This document shows positions 7,371-14,495 of a stretch of DNA of 61,930 nt, one piece after another (positions within the stretch are counted from its first letter, which is position 1; each line of letters opens with the position of its first letter). The stretch comes from 13-2-20CM-68-14 sp046733295 (lineage in GTDB: Bacteria; Actinomycetota; Thermoleophilia; Gaiellales; Gaiellaceae). The notes beneath the pieces are model-generated. The model saw only the letters and a list, made by a program, of their open reading frames with translations, did no database searches and was not told where the DNA came from. The stretch is taken from contig JBKPOY010000014.1 in assembly GCA_046733295.1 (NCBI GenBank), positions 1-61,930 of the forward strand, written 5' to 3'. The position numbers were made by a program, and so were the translations under genes.

Positions 7371-8598
7371 GCTCGCCCTCGTCGGCGTCTCGCACCACAG
7401 CGCTCCGCTCGAGATCCGCGAGCGCCTGGCTCTCGAGCCCGAGGAGGCGGCCGCGCTCGCGCGCGAGCTGGCCGGCGACGACGGCGAGGCCGTGTGCCTC
7501 TCGACGTGCAATCGGACCGAGCTCTACGTCGCGGGCCCCGGGGTGGAGGACCGCGCGGCAGGCGTCCTCGAGGGGGACGCCGAGGGGACGCTCTACCGCC
7601 GCCGGGACGACCAGGTCGCGCGGCACCTCTTCCGGGTCGCCGCGGGCCTCGATTCGCAAGTCCGCGGAGAAACCGAGATCCTCGGCCAGGTCCGCGCCGC
7701 GTACACGCTCGGGACGCCCGGCCCGCTGCTCGACCGGCTCTTTCGCGAGGCGTTGCGGGTGGGCCGTAAGGTCCGCGCCCAGGCGCCGGTCGGAGACCCT
7801 GCCGCCTCGGCTCCGGGGGCAGCCGCGGTGCTCGCCGAACGTGTTCTCGGCGACCTGACCGGCCGCCGGGTCCTTGTCGCCGGCGCCGGCGAGATCGGTG
7901 AGGGAGTCGCGGCCCGGCTGGCGGGAAGGGGCGCGCAGATCGCGTTCGTGGCGAACCGTGGGGCCGAGCGCCGGCGCCGCCTTGCGGCACGTCACGGCGC
8001 GGAGGAGCTCGCGCTCGAGGAGGCCGCGCAGGCACTCGACCGCGTCGACATGGCGGTCTCGTCCACGGGCTCCCGCGGCCTGGTGCTGACGGTGGCCGAG
8101 GTCGAGGCCGCGCTGGCGGGCAGGGAGCGCCGGCCGCTGCTCTTGATCGACCTAGCCGTCCCGCGCGATATCGACCCGGCCGTGGCTTCGCTTCCCTACG
8201 CCTTCCTCTACGACGTGGACGACCTCGACGAGGCAGTCGGGACGGGCAGTGCGGAGGGGGTCGCCGCCCGGGCGGAGGCGCTCGTCGCGGAGGAGGCGGA
8301 GCGCTTTCGTGTCTGGCAGGCGTCCCGCGGCGTCGTGCCGGCGATCGCGGCGCTCCGGGGGCGTGCCGAGGAGATCCGCAGCCGCGAGCTCGCGCGTGCC
8401 CGTCGCCGGCTCGCCCACCTGTCCGCGGACGAGCGCCGCGCGGTGGAGGCGCTTACCGTCCAGATCGTCAACAAGCTGCTTCACGACCCGACGGTCCGCC
8501 TCAAGGATGCGGCAGCCGGCGCCGACGGCTCCGCCTACGCGGACGCGATTCGTCACCTCTTCGCGCTCGATGCTGATCAGGATCGGCAGCCGCGGTAG
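7348..8598 (+). CDS. hemA: Glutamyl-tRNA reductase
   Basis: HemA reduces glutamyl-tRNA to glutamate-1-semialdehyde, the first committed step of the C5 tetrapyrrole pathway. The 416-residue protein has the catalytic Cys54 in STCNRTE at 52-58, the VAAGLDSQVRGETEILGQV block at about 98-116, a Rossmann NADPH site (VAGAGEIGEG near 176) and the C-terminal dimerisation helix with NKLLHDPTVRLK. The GTG at 7348 is used; a TTG at 7363 would shorten the protein by five residues and cut the ccmD overlap to 8 nt. It overlaps hemC by 29 nt. Confidence 0.93.
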   Translation: MKGSPLAELALVGVSHHSAPLEIRERLALEPEEAAALARELAGDDGEAVCLSTCNRTELYVAGPGVEDRAAGVLEGDAEGTLYRRRDDQVARHLFRVAAGLDSQVRGETEILGQVRAAYTLGTPGPLLDRLFREALRVGRKVRAQAPVGDPAASAPGAAAVLAERVLGDLTGRRVLVAGAGEIGEGVAARLAGRGAQIAFVANRGAERRRRLAARHGAEELALEEAAQALDRVDMAVSSTGSRGLVLTVAEVEAALAGRERRPLLLIDLAVPRDIDPAVASLPYAFLYDVDDLDEAVGTGSAEGVAARAEALVAEEAERFRVWQASRGVVPAIAALRGRAEEIRSRELARARRRLAHLSADERRAVEALTVQIVNKLLHDPTVRLKDAAAGADGSAYADAIRHLFALDADQDRQPR

Positions 8599-9397
8599 CA
8601 GGCTTGCGCTGACGCAGGCGGGGCTGGCAGCCGATCGGCTCAGGCGGAACGGCGTGGAGGTCGCTCTCGTCCCGATCACGACCGCAGGCGACAGGGATCG
8701 CACGAAGCCGTTCGGCGAGATCGGGGCCCGCGGGGTCTTCGTGAAGGAGATCGAGGAGGCGTTGCTGGAGGGCCGGATCGACGTCGCCGTCCACTCCGCG
8801 AAGGACATGACCTCGACTGACACCGAAGGTTTGTCGGTGGGCGCGTACCTCGAACGCGAGGATCCGCGCGACGCCCTTTGCGGGGCGTCCGGCGTGAGGC
8901 CCGGGATGCGGATCGGCACGGCATCGGTCCGTCGAAAGGCCCAACTCCTCGCGCTCGAGCCCGACCTGTCGATCGAGCCCCTGCGGGGGAATATCGATAC
9001 GCGGCTCCGCAAGCGTGGCGAGCGGGGCCTCGATGCGGTCGTCCTCGCCGCCTGCGGCCTCGACCGGCTTGGCCTGGCCGGTGAGATCGGACTGCGGTTC
9101 GACCACGAGCAGCTGCTGCCCGAGGCGGGCCAGGGTGCGCTCGCCCTGCAGGTTCGGTCGGGCGAGGAGGGGTTGGTGGCGGGCGCCGACGACGAGGCGA
9201 CGAGACGTCGCGTCGAGGCCGAGCGGGCCTGTGTCTTCGAGATCGGCGGCGGGTGTCTCGCCCCCGTTGCTGCCCACCACGACGGTGAGAAGCTGACGGC
9301 GATGATCGCGGCGGAGGACGGCTCCTGGATCGAGCGCCGGTCCGGCACCGAGCCCGCCGCCGTCGCCCGCGAGCTCGTGGCGGCAGTACATGACTGA
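8570..9397 (+). CDS. hemC: Porphobilinogen deaminase (hydroxymethylbilane synthase)
   Basis: HemC polymerises four porphobilinogens into hydroxymethylbilane. The 275-residue protein starts with LIRIGSRGSRLAL, has the catalytic-loop region VHSAKDM at 75-81, the Arg-rich SVRRKAQL at 119-126 and the dipyrromethane-cofactor Cys229 in GGGCLAP. It is shorter than the usual roughly 310 residues, mainly in the C-terminal domain. The ATG lies inside hemA; this start is supported because the RIGSRGS strand begins HemC proteins. It overlaps the GFA-like gene by 8 nt. Confidence 0.93.
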   Translation: MLIRIGSRGSRLALTQAGLAADRLRRNGVEVALVPITTAGDRDRTKPFGEIGARGVFVKEIEEALLEGRIDVAVHSAKDMTSTDTEGLSVGAYLEREDPRDALCGASGVRPGMRIGTASVRRKAQLLALEPDLSIEPLRGNIDTRLRKRGERGLDAVVLAACGLDRLGLAGEIGLRFDHEQLLPEAGQGALALQVRSGEEGLVAGADDEATRRRVEAERACVFEIGGGCLAPVAAHHDGEKLTAMIAAEDGSWIERRSGTEPAAVARELVAAVHD

Positions 9398-9812
9398 GCT
9401 CCCGCTCACCGGCGGTTGCCTGTGTGGAGGCGTCCGCTTCGAGGTGATCGAGCCGCTGCGCCGCGCCGGCTACTGCCATTGCACCCGCTGCCAGCGACGG
9501 ACCGGGACGGCAGCCTCGCCGCAGGCGCGGATCGAGAAAGGCTCGCTGCGGGTCACGCAGGGCGAGGAGCTGATCCGCGCCTACGAACCGGGCGACGGGT
9601 TCGCGAAGCTGTTCTGCTCGGCGTGCGGGTCGGCTCTTTGGAGCCGCCACCCTGAGGACCCTGAAGTGATCAGCATCCGACTAGGAGCGTTCGACCGCGA
9701 TCCCGGCGTGCGGCCGTCGTACCGCCAGTTCGTCGCCTATGCGGCGCCGTGGGAGCCGCTGCCGGACGACGGGCTGCCGCGGTATCCGGAAGCCCGTCCC
9801 CCCGACTCCTGA
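9390..9812 (+). CDS. GFA/CENP-V-type zinc protein within the heme operon
   Basis: The 140-residue protein has the Zn-binding pattern of the GFA family: Cys10 and Cys12 (GGCLCGGVRF), Cys29, Cys31 and Cys34 (CHCTRCQRRTG), then Cys76 and Cys79 (LFCSACGSALW). The family name comes from a glutathione-dependent formaldehyde-activating enzyme, but most members have no proven activity and actinobacteria generally lack glutathione. The gene sits between hemC and hemD with an 8-nt overlap upstream and a 1-nt TGATG junction downstream, so it is clearly co-expressed with heme enzymes. Its role there is unknown. Confidence 0.85.
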   Translation: MTELPLTGGCLCGGVRFEVIEPLRRAGYCHCTRCQRRTGTAASPQARIEKGSLRVTQGEELIRAYEPGDGFAKLFCSACGSALWSRHPEDPEVISIRLGAFDRDPGVRPSYRQFVAYAAPWEPLPDDGLPRYPEARPPDS

Positions 9813-10465
9813 TGCGCGTCGTCGTCACGCGGCCCAAGGAGCAGGCCGCCCCGCTAGCAGGGCGGTTGGAGGCCCTCGGTCACGAGGTCGTCGTCTGCCC
9901 CCTGATCGAGACGGAGCCCCTCGGGGACGACCCGATCGATCTCGAGGCCTACGACTGGGTCGTGGTCACGAGCATGAACGGGGCCCGGGAGCTCGCTCGC
10001 CGGGGGCGTGGCCGACCCAGGCGGCTGGCCGCGATCGGCCCCGGAACCGCAGCGGCCCTGCGCTCCGAGGGGCTCGAGCCCGAGCTCGTGCCGGCAACGG
10101 CGACGCAGGAGGGTCTCGCGGCCGAGCTCCCGCGGCCGGCAGGGCGGGTCCTCGTCGCCGCGGCCGAGGCGGCGCGTCGCCATCTCGTCGACGAGCTCGG
10201 GGCCGAGTTCCTGCCGCTCTACCGCACCCGCGAGCTGCGCCCGCCACAGCCTCCGAGCGGCGACCTCGTCGTGCTCGGGTCGGCGTCCGCCGCCCGCGCG
10301 CTCGCCGGCCTCGCCGTCGAGATCCCGGCGGTCTCGATCGGCCCCGAGACGACGCGGGTCGCGTGCGAGCTCGGGATCGTCGTCGTCGCCGAGGCCGACC
10401 CGCACACCCTCGACGGCCTCGTCGCAGCCGTATCGAGAGCGGGCGCCGAGCTACAGGAGGCGTAG
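9812..10465 (+). CDS. hemD: Uroporphyrinogen-III synthase
   Basis: HemD closes and inverts hydroxymethylbilane to give uroporphyrinogen III. The 217-residue protein shows the low-conservation two-domain pattern: VVVTRPKEQAAPLAGRLEALGHEV at the N-terminus, YDWVVVTSMNGA near 50-61, and the linker and second-domain block GDLVVLGSASAARAL near 150-164. It is shorter than the usual 240-260 residues. Position after hemC supports the call. ATG 9812 overlaps the preceding stop by one base. The stop TAG at 10463 is part of the box in front of the next gene. Confidence 0.87.
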   Translation: MRVVVTRPKEQAAPLAGRLEALGHEVVVCPLIETEPLGDDPIDLEAYDWVVVTSMNGARELARRGRGRPRRLAAIGPGTAAALRSEGLEPELVPATATQEGLAAELPRPAGRVLVAAAEAARRHLVDELGAEFLPLYRTRELRPPQPPSGDLVVLGSASAARALAGLAVEIPAVSIGPETTRVACELGIVVVAEADPHTLDGLVAAVSRAGAELQEA

Positions 10466-10468
10466 GCT
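10463..10468 (+). promoter_or_regulatory. Putative -10 box of the SAM hydrolase gene
   Basis: TAGGCT, 6 nt before GTG 10475, overlapping the hemD stop codon. It would allow leaderless expression separate from the heme operon. Confidence 0.35.
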
Positions 10469-10474
10469 CCCGCC

Positions 10475-11281
10475 GTGTTCGTGACCTTCCTGAGCGACTT
10501 CGGCCTCCAGGACGACTTCGTCGGCACCTGCCACGGCGTCATCAAGCAGATCGCTCCGGACGTGCAGATCATCGACATCACGCACGGGATCCCGCCCCAG
10601 CACGTGTTGCAAGGGGCGCTCGTGCTGGCGAACACGACGCCGTACATGCCGGCCGGCGTCCACCTCGCGGTCGTCGATCCCGGCGTCGGCGGTGCCCGCA
10701 GGCCGCTCGCGATGCGCAGCGGCGACGGCCGCCTGTTCGTCGGCCCCGACAACGGCCTGCTGGTGCCCGCCGCGGAGCGCGTCGGCGGAATCGACGCGGT
10801 CCACGAGCTCGCGAACGCGGACTACGCGCTCGACATCGTCTCGCGGACCTTCCACGGCCGCGACCTGTTCGCACCGGCCGCCGCGCATCTCGCCTCGGGG
10901 GTCTCGCTCGAGGCGCTCGGCCCGCCGCTGGCCGTCGACGCGCTCGCCCGGCTCGACATCCCGAAGGCGGAGATCGGCGAGAACCGCATCCGGGCCACGG
11001 TGCTGTACATCGATCGCTTCGGCAACGTCCAGCTCAACCTGACGCGTGAGCACCTCCAGCAGGCGGAGGTCACGCCGGGGACGACAGTCGAGGTCGAGCT
11101 CGCTCTCGATCGCTACTACGCCGTCGCGGCCCGAGCGTTCGCCGACGCCCGCAAGGGTGACGTCATCCTCTACGAGGACGCCTACCGCAACATCGCCCTC
11201 GCCATCAGCGGCGGTGACGCCGCCGAGCTGTTCGGGGCCGCGCCCGGGCAGGAAGTGCGGATCCGAACCCGCGGCCTGTGA
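10475..11281 (+). CDS. SAM hydrolase / DUF62 family
   Basis: This family (SAM hydroxide adenosyltransferase, related to fluorinase and chlorinase) hydrolyses S-adenosylmethionine to adenosine and methionine. The 268-residue protein starts FVTFLSDFGLQDDFVG, with the substrate-binding Asp of the SDFG motif, followed by HGIPPQHVLQGA, VVDPGVGG, VGPDNGLL and FHGRDLFAPAAA; a C-terminal beta-barrel carries IDRFGNVQLN. The long loop typical of fluorinases is not evident, so hydrolase is preferred. It overlaps the following methyltransferase by 4 nt (GTGA). Confidence 0.87.
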   Translation: MFVTFLSDFGLQDDFVGTCHGVIKQIAPDVQIIDITHGIPPQHVLQGALVLANTTPYMPAGVHLAVVDPGVGGARRPLAMRSGDGRLFVGPDNGLLVPAAERVGGIDAVHELANADYALDIVSRTFHGRDLFAPAAAHLASGVSLEALGPPLAVDALARLDIPKAEIGENRIRATVLYIDRFGNVQLNLTREHLQQAEVTPGTTVEVELALDRYYAVAARAFADARKGDVILYEDAYRNIALAISGGDAAELFGAAPGQEVRIRTRGL

Positions 11282-11904
11282 GTCTCCAGTCGCTCGGTCA
11301 GAGGTACGCGCGGCTGGCCACGGACGTGGCGGTGGGGCACCCGCGTCTGTGGATGCTCGTGCGCCCGCTGATGCGCATCCAGTTCGACCGGATGGCAGGC
11401 CGGTGGGACACGATGCGCTCGGACGGGGCGTTCGCGCCCTTCGAGGCCGCGCTCGAGCGCGTCGAGGCGCCGTCGCGTGCGCTCGACGTCGGCACGGGCA
11501 CCGGCGACGGCGCCTTCGCTGTCGCCCGCCGCTTTCCCGCGGCCGAGGTCGTCGGAGCAGACCTGGCCGAGGCGATGATCGAACGTGCGCGGGAGAAGAC
11601 CCCCGACGACCTGCGGGGGCGCGTCCGGTTCGACCGGGCCGACGCCTTCGATCTGCCCTACGAGGACGCAGCCTTCGATCTCGTCACCCTGGCGAACATG
11701 ATCCCGTTCTTCGACGAGCTGGGCCGGGTGATCCGGCCCGGAGGAGCTGTGCTGCTGGCCTTCTCGGCCGGGTCGGAGACGCCCATCTATGTCCCACCGG
11801 AGCGGCTCCGCGCCGAGCTCTCGAGGCGTGGCTTCACGGATTTTGCGGAAATTTCCGCCGGGCGCGGAACCGCGTTCCTTGCCCGCAAGGAGGACCGGGC
11901 TTAG
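11278..11904 (+). CDS. Class I SAM-dependent methyltransferase
   Basis: The 208-residue protein has the class I methyltransferase motifs: LDVGTGTGDGAFAV near 69-82 (motif I), the acidic VVGADLAEAMI near 91-101, DAFDLPYEDAAFDLVTL near 122-138 and VIRPGGAVLLAF near 152-163. The roughly 60-residue N-terminal helical region and short C-terminus give no substrate clue; it is not a canonical UbiE/MenG. It is translationally coupled to a SAM hydrolase. The stop is followed by about 170 bp containing a palindromic repeat before tRNA-Phe. Confidence 0.8.
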   Translation: MSLQSLGQRYARLATDVAVGHPRLWMLVRPLMRIQFDRMAGRWDTMRSDGAFAPFEAALERVEAPSRALDVGTGTGDGAFAVARRFPAAEVVGADLAEAMIERAREKTPDDLRGRVRFDRADAFDLPYEDAAFDLVTLANMIPFFDELGRVIRPGGAVLLAFSAGSETPIYVPPERLRAELSRRGFTDFAEISAGRGTAFLARKEDRA

Positions 11905-11967
11905 TCTCGGCGGCAGAAGAAGGGCGTTCGCGGCGCGGTAGCACCGGTCCGGACGTCCTTCTCCATG

Positions 11968-11994
11968 CATGGGGGAAACCGGGTTTCCCCCATG
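11968..11994. repeat. Perfect 27-bp palindrome, copy 1
   Basis: Two 13-bp arms (CATGGGGGAAACC and its complement) surround a single G. The 10-bp inner arms GGGGGAAACC are identical to those of the element at 12203-12229. It lies between the methyltransferase and the tRNA. Confidence 0.75.
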
Positions 11995-12055
11995 AGCCCC
12001 TCCTTCTCGGCTACCGCGGGAGCGTGGTGGCGGCGAAAGAGCGAGGAGTCGCGGC

Positions 12056-12061
12056 TAAACT
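12056..12061 (+). promoter_or_regulatory. Putative -10 box of tRNA-Phe
   Basis: TAAACT ends 11 nt before the mature tRNA 5' end. No convincing -35 hexamer is visible. Confidence 0.4.
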
Positions 12062-12072
12062 CGTTCGGCCGA

Positions 12073-12145
12073 GGCGAGGTAGCTCAGTTGGTAGAGCACA
12101 CGGCTGAAAACCGTGGTGTCGCCGGTTCGATTCCGGCCCTCGCCA
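12073..12145 (+). tRNA. tRNA-Phe (anticodon GAA)
   Basis: A complete 73-nt cloverleaf. The acceptor stem GGCGAGG pairs with CCTCGCC; the D-arm contains AGCTCAGTTGGTAGAGC; the anticodon stem ACGG/CCGT encloses CTGAAAA with anticodon GAA; the T-arm is GCCGGTTCGATTCCGGC; the discriminator is A. CCA is not encoded. The 3' half, from 12109 onward, is part of a 91-bp direct repeat whose second copy at 12235-12325 is not a functional tRNA. Confidence 0.95.
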
Positions 12146-12199
12146 TCAAGAGAGGCCGGCTTGGCCGGCCTCGCTCAACTCGTGCATCCCAACGAGGGG
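12109..12199 (+). repeat. 91-bp direct repeat, copy 1 (tRNA-Phe 3' half plus hairpin)
   Basis: Runs from the anticodon 3' stem of tRNA-Phe through the T-arm, acceptor and downstream hairpin. It is identical to 12235-12325, with a period of 126 bp. Confidence 0.9.
12152..12172 (+). terminator. Hairpin after tRNA-Phe, copy 1
   Basis: Nine-bp stem GAGGCCGGC/GCCGGCCTC with a TTG loop, 6 nt after the tRNA. There is no U-tract. The same hairpin recurs at 12278-12298. Confidence 0.55.
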
Positions 12200-12202
12200 G
12201 CC

Positions 12203-12229
12203 CACGGGGGAAACCGGGTTTCCCCCGTG
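12203..12229. repeat. Perfect 27-bp palindrome, copy 2
   Basis: Two 13-bp arms (CACGGGGGAAACC and its complement) around a single G, filling most of the 35-bp gap between the two 91-bp direct repeats. Relative to copy 1 the outer arm has changed from CAT/ATG to CAC/GTG symmetrically, so pairing is kept. Confidence 0.75.
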
Positions 12230-12234
12230 ACGTG

Positions 12235-12325
12235 AACCGTGGTGTCGCCGGTTCGATTCCGGCCCTCGCCATCAAGAGAGGCCGGCTTGGCCGGCCTCGC
12301 TCAACTCGTGCATCCCAACGAGGGG
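12235..12325 (+). repeat. 91-bp direct repeat, copy 2 (tRNA remnant)
   Basis: Identical to 12109-12199. It contains the anticodon 3' strand, T-arm and acceptor 3' strand of tRNA-Phe but no 5' half, so it cannot fold as a tRNA. Confidence 0.9.
12278..12298 (+). terminator. Hairpin after the tRNA remnant, copy 2
   Basis: Second copy of the 9-bp stem with TTG loop. It lies 55 bp from the convergent response regulator gene. Confidence 0.45.
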
Positions 12326-12352
12326 CCCGTGAAGCGAGCGCCCAACAGGGCG

Positions 12353-12745
12353 CTACGCGGTGGTGGTGCGCACGCTCGAGAGGCGCTCGACCAGGCCGTC
12401 GACGAGCTCGGTCTTGAGCAGGACGCCGTCGGCTCCGGCTTCCTTCACGGCTTCGTGCAGCTTCGGCGCGTCGTCGCCCGTGAGGGCGATCAGGCAGAGG
12501 CTCGGATGGTCGCGGCGCAGCCGCGCGACCGCCGTGACGCCGTCGACGAGCGGCATGTGCAGGTCGATCACGACCGCGTCGGGCTCCAGCTCGTCCGCCT
12601 GCTCGATCGCCTCGAGCCCGTTTTCGACGGCTCCGACCACCTCGAGCTCCGGCTGCCGGTCGATCAGCGCCCTCAGTGACTCCGCGAAGTCGCGATCGTC
12701 GTCCGCGAGCAGGACACGGATCCCCTGGCGTTCGGCCTCCGCCAT
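12353..12745 (-). CDS. Single-domain response regulator (receiver only)
   Basis: The 130-residue protein is a CheY-like receiver with no output domain. It has the acidic pocket LLADDDRDF at about 12-20, the phosphoacceptor Asp61 in VIDLHMPLVDG, Thr89 in ALTGDD and Lys111 in LLKTE. The LIALTGDDAPKLHEAVKEAGADG stretch resembles NarL-type receivers. No histidine kinase is present in the window. ATG 12745 lies 24 bp from the divergent arginase start. A TACCGT box lies 7 nt upstream of the ATG and shares bases with the arginase -10. Confidence 0.88.
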   Translation of the reverse strand: MAEAERQGIRVLLADDDRDFAESLRALIDRQPELEVVGAVENGLEAIEQADELEPDAVVIDLHMPLVDGVTAVARLRRDHPSLCLIALTGDDAPKLHEAVKEAGADGVLLKTELVDGLVERLSSVRTTTA

Positions 12746-12752
12746 TTGCACA

Positions 12753-12762
12753 ACGGTAGTTT
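12753..12762. promoter_or_regulatory. Overlapping divergent -10 boxes (receiver gene / arginase)
   Basis: ACGGTAGTTT reads as TACCGT on the minus strand (12758-12753) and TAGTTT on the plus strand (12757-12762). Each box ends 7 nt before its start codon (ATG 12745 minus; GTG 12770 plus). The two polymerases could not bind together. Confidence 0.5.
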
Positions 12763-12769
12763 CCTCTTT

Positions 12770-13681
12770 GTGAACGTGCAAACGGACCGGGCGGGCGTCG
12801 CGCTGATCGGTGCAAGCCTCGATCTCGGCGCGGGCCGCCGCGGCGTGGACATGGGGCCGTCGGCGATTCGCTACGCCGGCCTTGCCGGCCGGATCGAGCA
12901 GCTGGGTCGGCGTGTCTTCGACTGGGGAAATGTGGAGGGCGCCGTTCCGGAAGCCACGGCGGTGGGGAGCGAGCAGGTCAGATTCTTGCCCGCGATCAAG
13001 CAGGCCTGTGCGCGCGTCGCCCAGCTCGTCGAGCGCGCGGTCACGGAAGGACTGGTGCCCCTCGTGCTCGGCGGCGACCACTCCGTGGCGCTCGGGACAC
13101 TCGGCGGCCTCTCGCGCGCTCACGGTGCCGGGGGCGTGCTCTGGATCGACGCCCACGGCGACCTCAACCGACCGGAGACCTCACCAAGCGGGAACGTCCA
13201 CGGCATGCCGCTCGCAGCGGCGCTGGGCCTGGCGGGGGCCGAGTTCGAAAGCGAGAACTGGTCACTGCCCGCGGTGTCCCCGGAGCGGGTGGCGATGGTC
13301 GGCATCCGCTCGCTCGATCCGGCCGAAGTGGCGCTGATCGCGGAGGCGGGCGTGCACGTCTACACGATGAGCGACGTCGACAAGCTCGGGATCGAGCGGG
13401 TGGTCCGGCAGTCCCTGGCTCAGATCGCCGGCCCCGGCTTCGTGCACGTGAGCCTCGACATGGACGCGCTCGACCCGGACATCGCGCCGGGCGTCGGGAC
13501 GCCGGTGCGGGGTGGCCTGTCGTACCGCGAGGCGCACCTCGCTCTCGAGCTCGTCGCCGAGTCGGGGCTCGCCGGGTCGATCGAGGTCGTTGAGGTGAAC
13601 CCGATCCTGGACCGCGAGAACGAGACCGCGAAGCTGGCCGTCGAGCTCGTCGCGAGCGCGCTCGGCGCGCGGATCCTGTAG
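12770..13681 (+). CDS. rocF: Arginase-family ureohydrolase
   Basis: This enzyme hydrolyses a guanidino substrate, most likely arginine, to ornithine and urea. The 303-residue protein has all binuclear Mn ligands: His104 in GGDHS, Asp127, His129 and Asp131 in IDAHGDLN, and Asp230 and Asp232 in SLDMDALDP. The SPSGNVHGMPLA loop at 138-149 is characteristic of arginases rather than agmatinases. GTG 12770 is chosen over a TTG at 12746 because a TAGTTT box lies 7 nt upstream and VALIGASLDLG follows at the usual distance. The stop is 9 nt before the next phosphoesterase gene. Confidence 0.85.
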   Translation: MNVQTDRAGVALIGASLDLGAGRRGVDMGPSAIRYAGLAGRIEQLGRRVFDWGNVEGAVPEATAVGSEQVRFLPAIKQACARVAQLVERAVTEGLVPLVLGGDHSVALGTLGGLSRAHGAGGVLWIDAHGDLNRPETSPSGNVHGMPLAAALGLAGAEFESENWSLPAVSPERVAMVGIRSLDPAEVALIAEAGVHVYTMSDVDKLGIERVVRQSLAQIAGPGFVHVSLDMDALDPDIAPGVGTPVRGGLSYREAHLALELVAESGLAGSIEVVEVNPILDRENETAKLAVELVASALGARIL

Positions 13682-13690
13682 ACCGGCGCC

Positions 13691-14374
13691 GTGCTCGGAA
13701 TCCTCTACGACGTCCACGGGAACCTCGACGCGCTGAACGCGGTCGTCGCGGAGGCGCAGGCGGACGGGGTGGACGAATGGCTCCTCGGCGGTGACTACTG
13801 CGCCTTCGGCCCCTGGCCGGTCGGGACGCTGGAGCGCCTGCGCCGGCTCGAGAACGCGACCTGGCTGCGCGGGAACGGCGAGCGCTGGCTCGTCGACCCG
13901 CCGATGGACATGCCAGCCGAGCAGAGCGAGTTCATCTTCGCCGCCCTCGCCTCGGCGATCGCTCAGCTCGGCGCGGACGACGTCGACTTCCTGGTCGGCT
14001 TGCCGACGCTCGCCGAGCGCGAGGATGCGTTCTACTGCCACGGCTCGCCGCTCTCGGACGTCGAGAGCTTCGCGCCGGATGCGGGCGGCGAGGACGAGCG
14101 GCTACTGGCCGGGGTCAAGGAGATCCAGGTGGTGTTCGGCCACAGCCACGTGCAGTTCCGGCGTGCCGGCGCGAACAAGACCGACCTCGTCAACCCGGGC
14201 AGCGTCGGGATGCCGATCGACGGAGACACCCGCGCTGCGTGGGCGATCCGCCGTGACGACGGCTCGGTCGAGCTCCGGCGCACGGCGTACGACACCGCCC
14301 CGGCGATCGCCAAGATGCGCGAGTACGACTGGGGCGAGCGGGTCGCCCTACGGCTTCTGAACGGGCGGGACTGA
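13691..14374 (+). CDS. Calcineurin-like metallophosphoesterase (paralogue 2)
   Basis: The 227-residue protein has the same motif order as the enzyme at 2108-2833: DVHGN near 7-11, GGDYCAFGP near 33-41, RGNGERW near 58-64, CHGSPLSD near 116, GHSHVQF near 149 and NPGSVGMP near 168. It is probably a phosphodiesterase of unknown substrate. GTG start 9 nt after arginase; a TAGACC stretch precedes it. Both paralogous genes lie next to a copy of the 53-bp repeat, one after the prenyltransferase upstream of paralogue 1 and one downstream of this gene. Confidence 0.84.
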   Translation: MLGILYDVHGNLDALNAVVAEAQADGVDEWLLGGDYCAFGPWPVGTLERLRRLENATWLRGNGERWLVDPPMDMPAEQSEFIFAALASAIAQLGADDVDFLVGLPTLAEREDAFYCHGSPLSDVESFAPDAGGEDERLLAGVKEIQVVFGHSHVQFRRAGANKTDLVNPGSVGMPIDGDTRAAWAIRRDDGSVELRRTAYDTAPAIAKMREYDWGERVALRLLNGRD

Positions 14375-14402
14375 CCGCTCAAGCGAGCGAGGCGTCGACG
14401 AA

Positions 14403-14455
14403 GGCGTCGCTTGCGGTGCCGAGCAAGAGGCCGCGTCGGCTTTGCCGTCGCGGCC
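14403..14455. repeat. 53-bp hairpin repeat, copy B
   Basis: Begins with the same GGCGTCGCTTGCG as copy A. The stem 14429-14440 with 14444-14455 encloses TTT. One stem pair has changed on both sides relative to copy A (G-C to C-G), one G-G mismatch is repaired and one new T-T mismatch is present. It lies in the 121-bp gap between two convergent genes. Confidence 0.6.
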
Positions 14456-14495
14456 GCTCAACCCGGTGGATCGATCGGACGCGACAAGAGCTGCA

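Noticed and set aside
8168..8173. GATATC in hemA as another site for the RHH protein
   Set aside because: A lone 6-mer inside a coding region is expected by chance, and it lacks the GTG/CAC flanks of the 10-bp palindrome.
12152..12298. Intact integrated element bounded by att sites at the tRNA
   Set aside because: Only 35 bp lie between the repeats and there is no integrase gene in the window; only a remnant or simple duplication is supported.
12235..12325. A second tRNA-Phe gene
   Set aside because: The 5' half (acceptor 5' strand, D-arm, anticodon) is absent, so it is only a duplicated 3' remnant.
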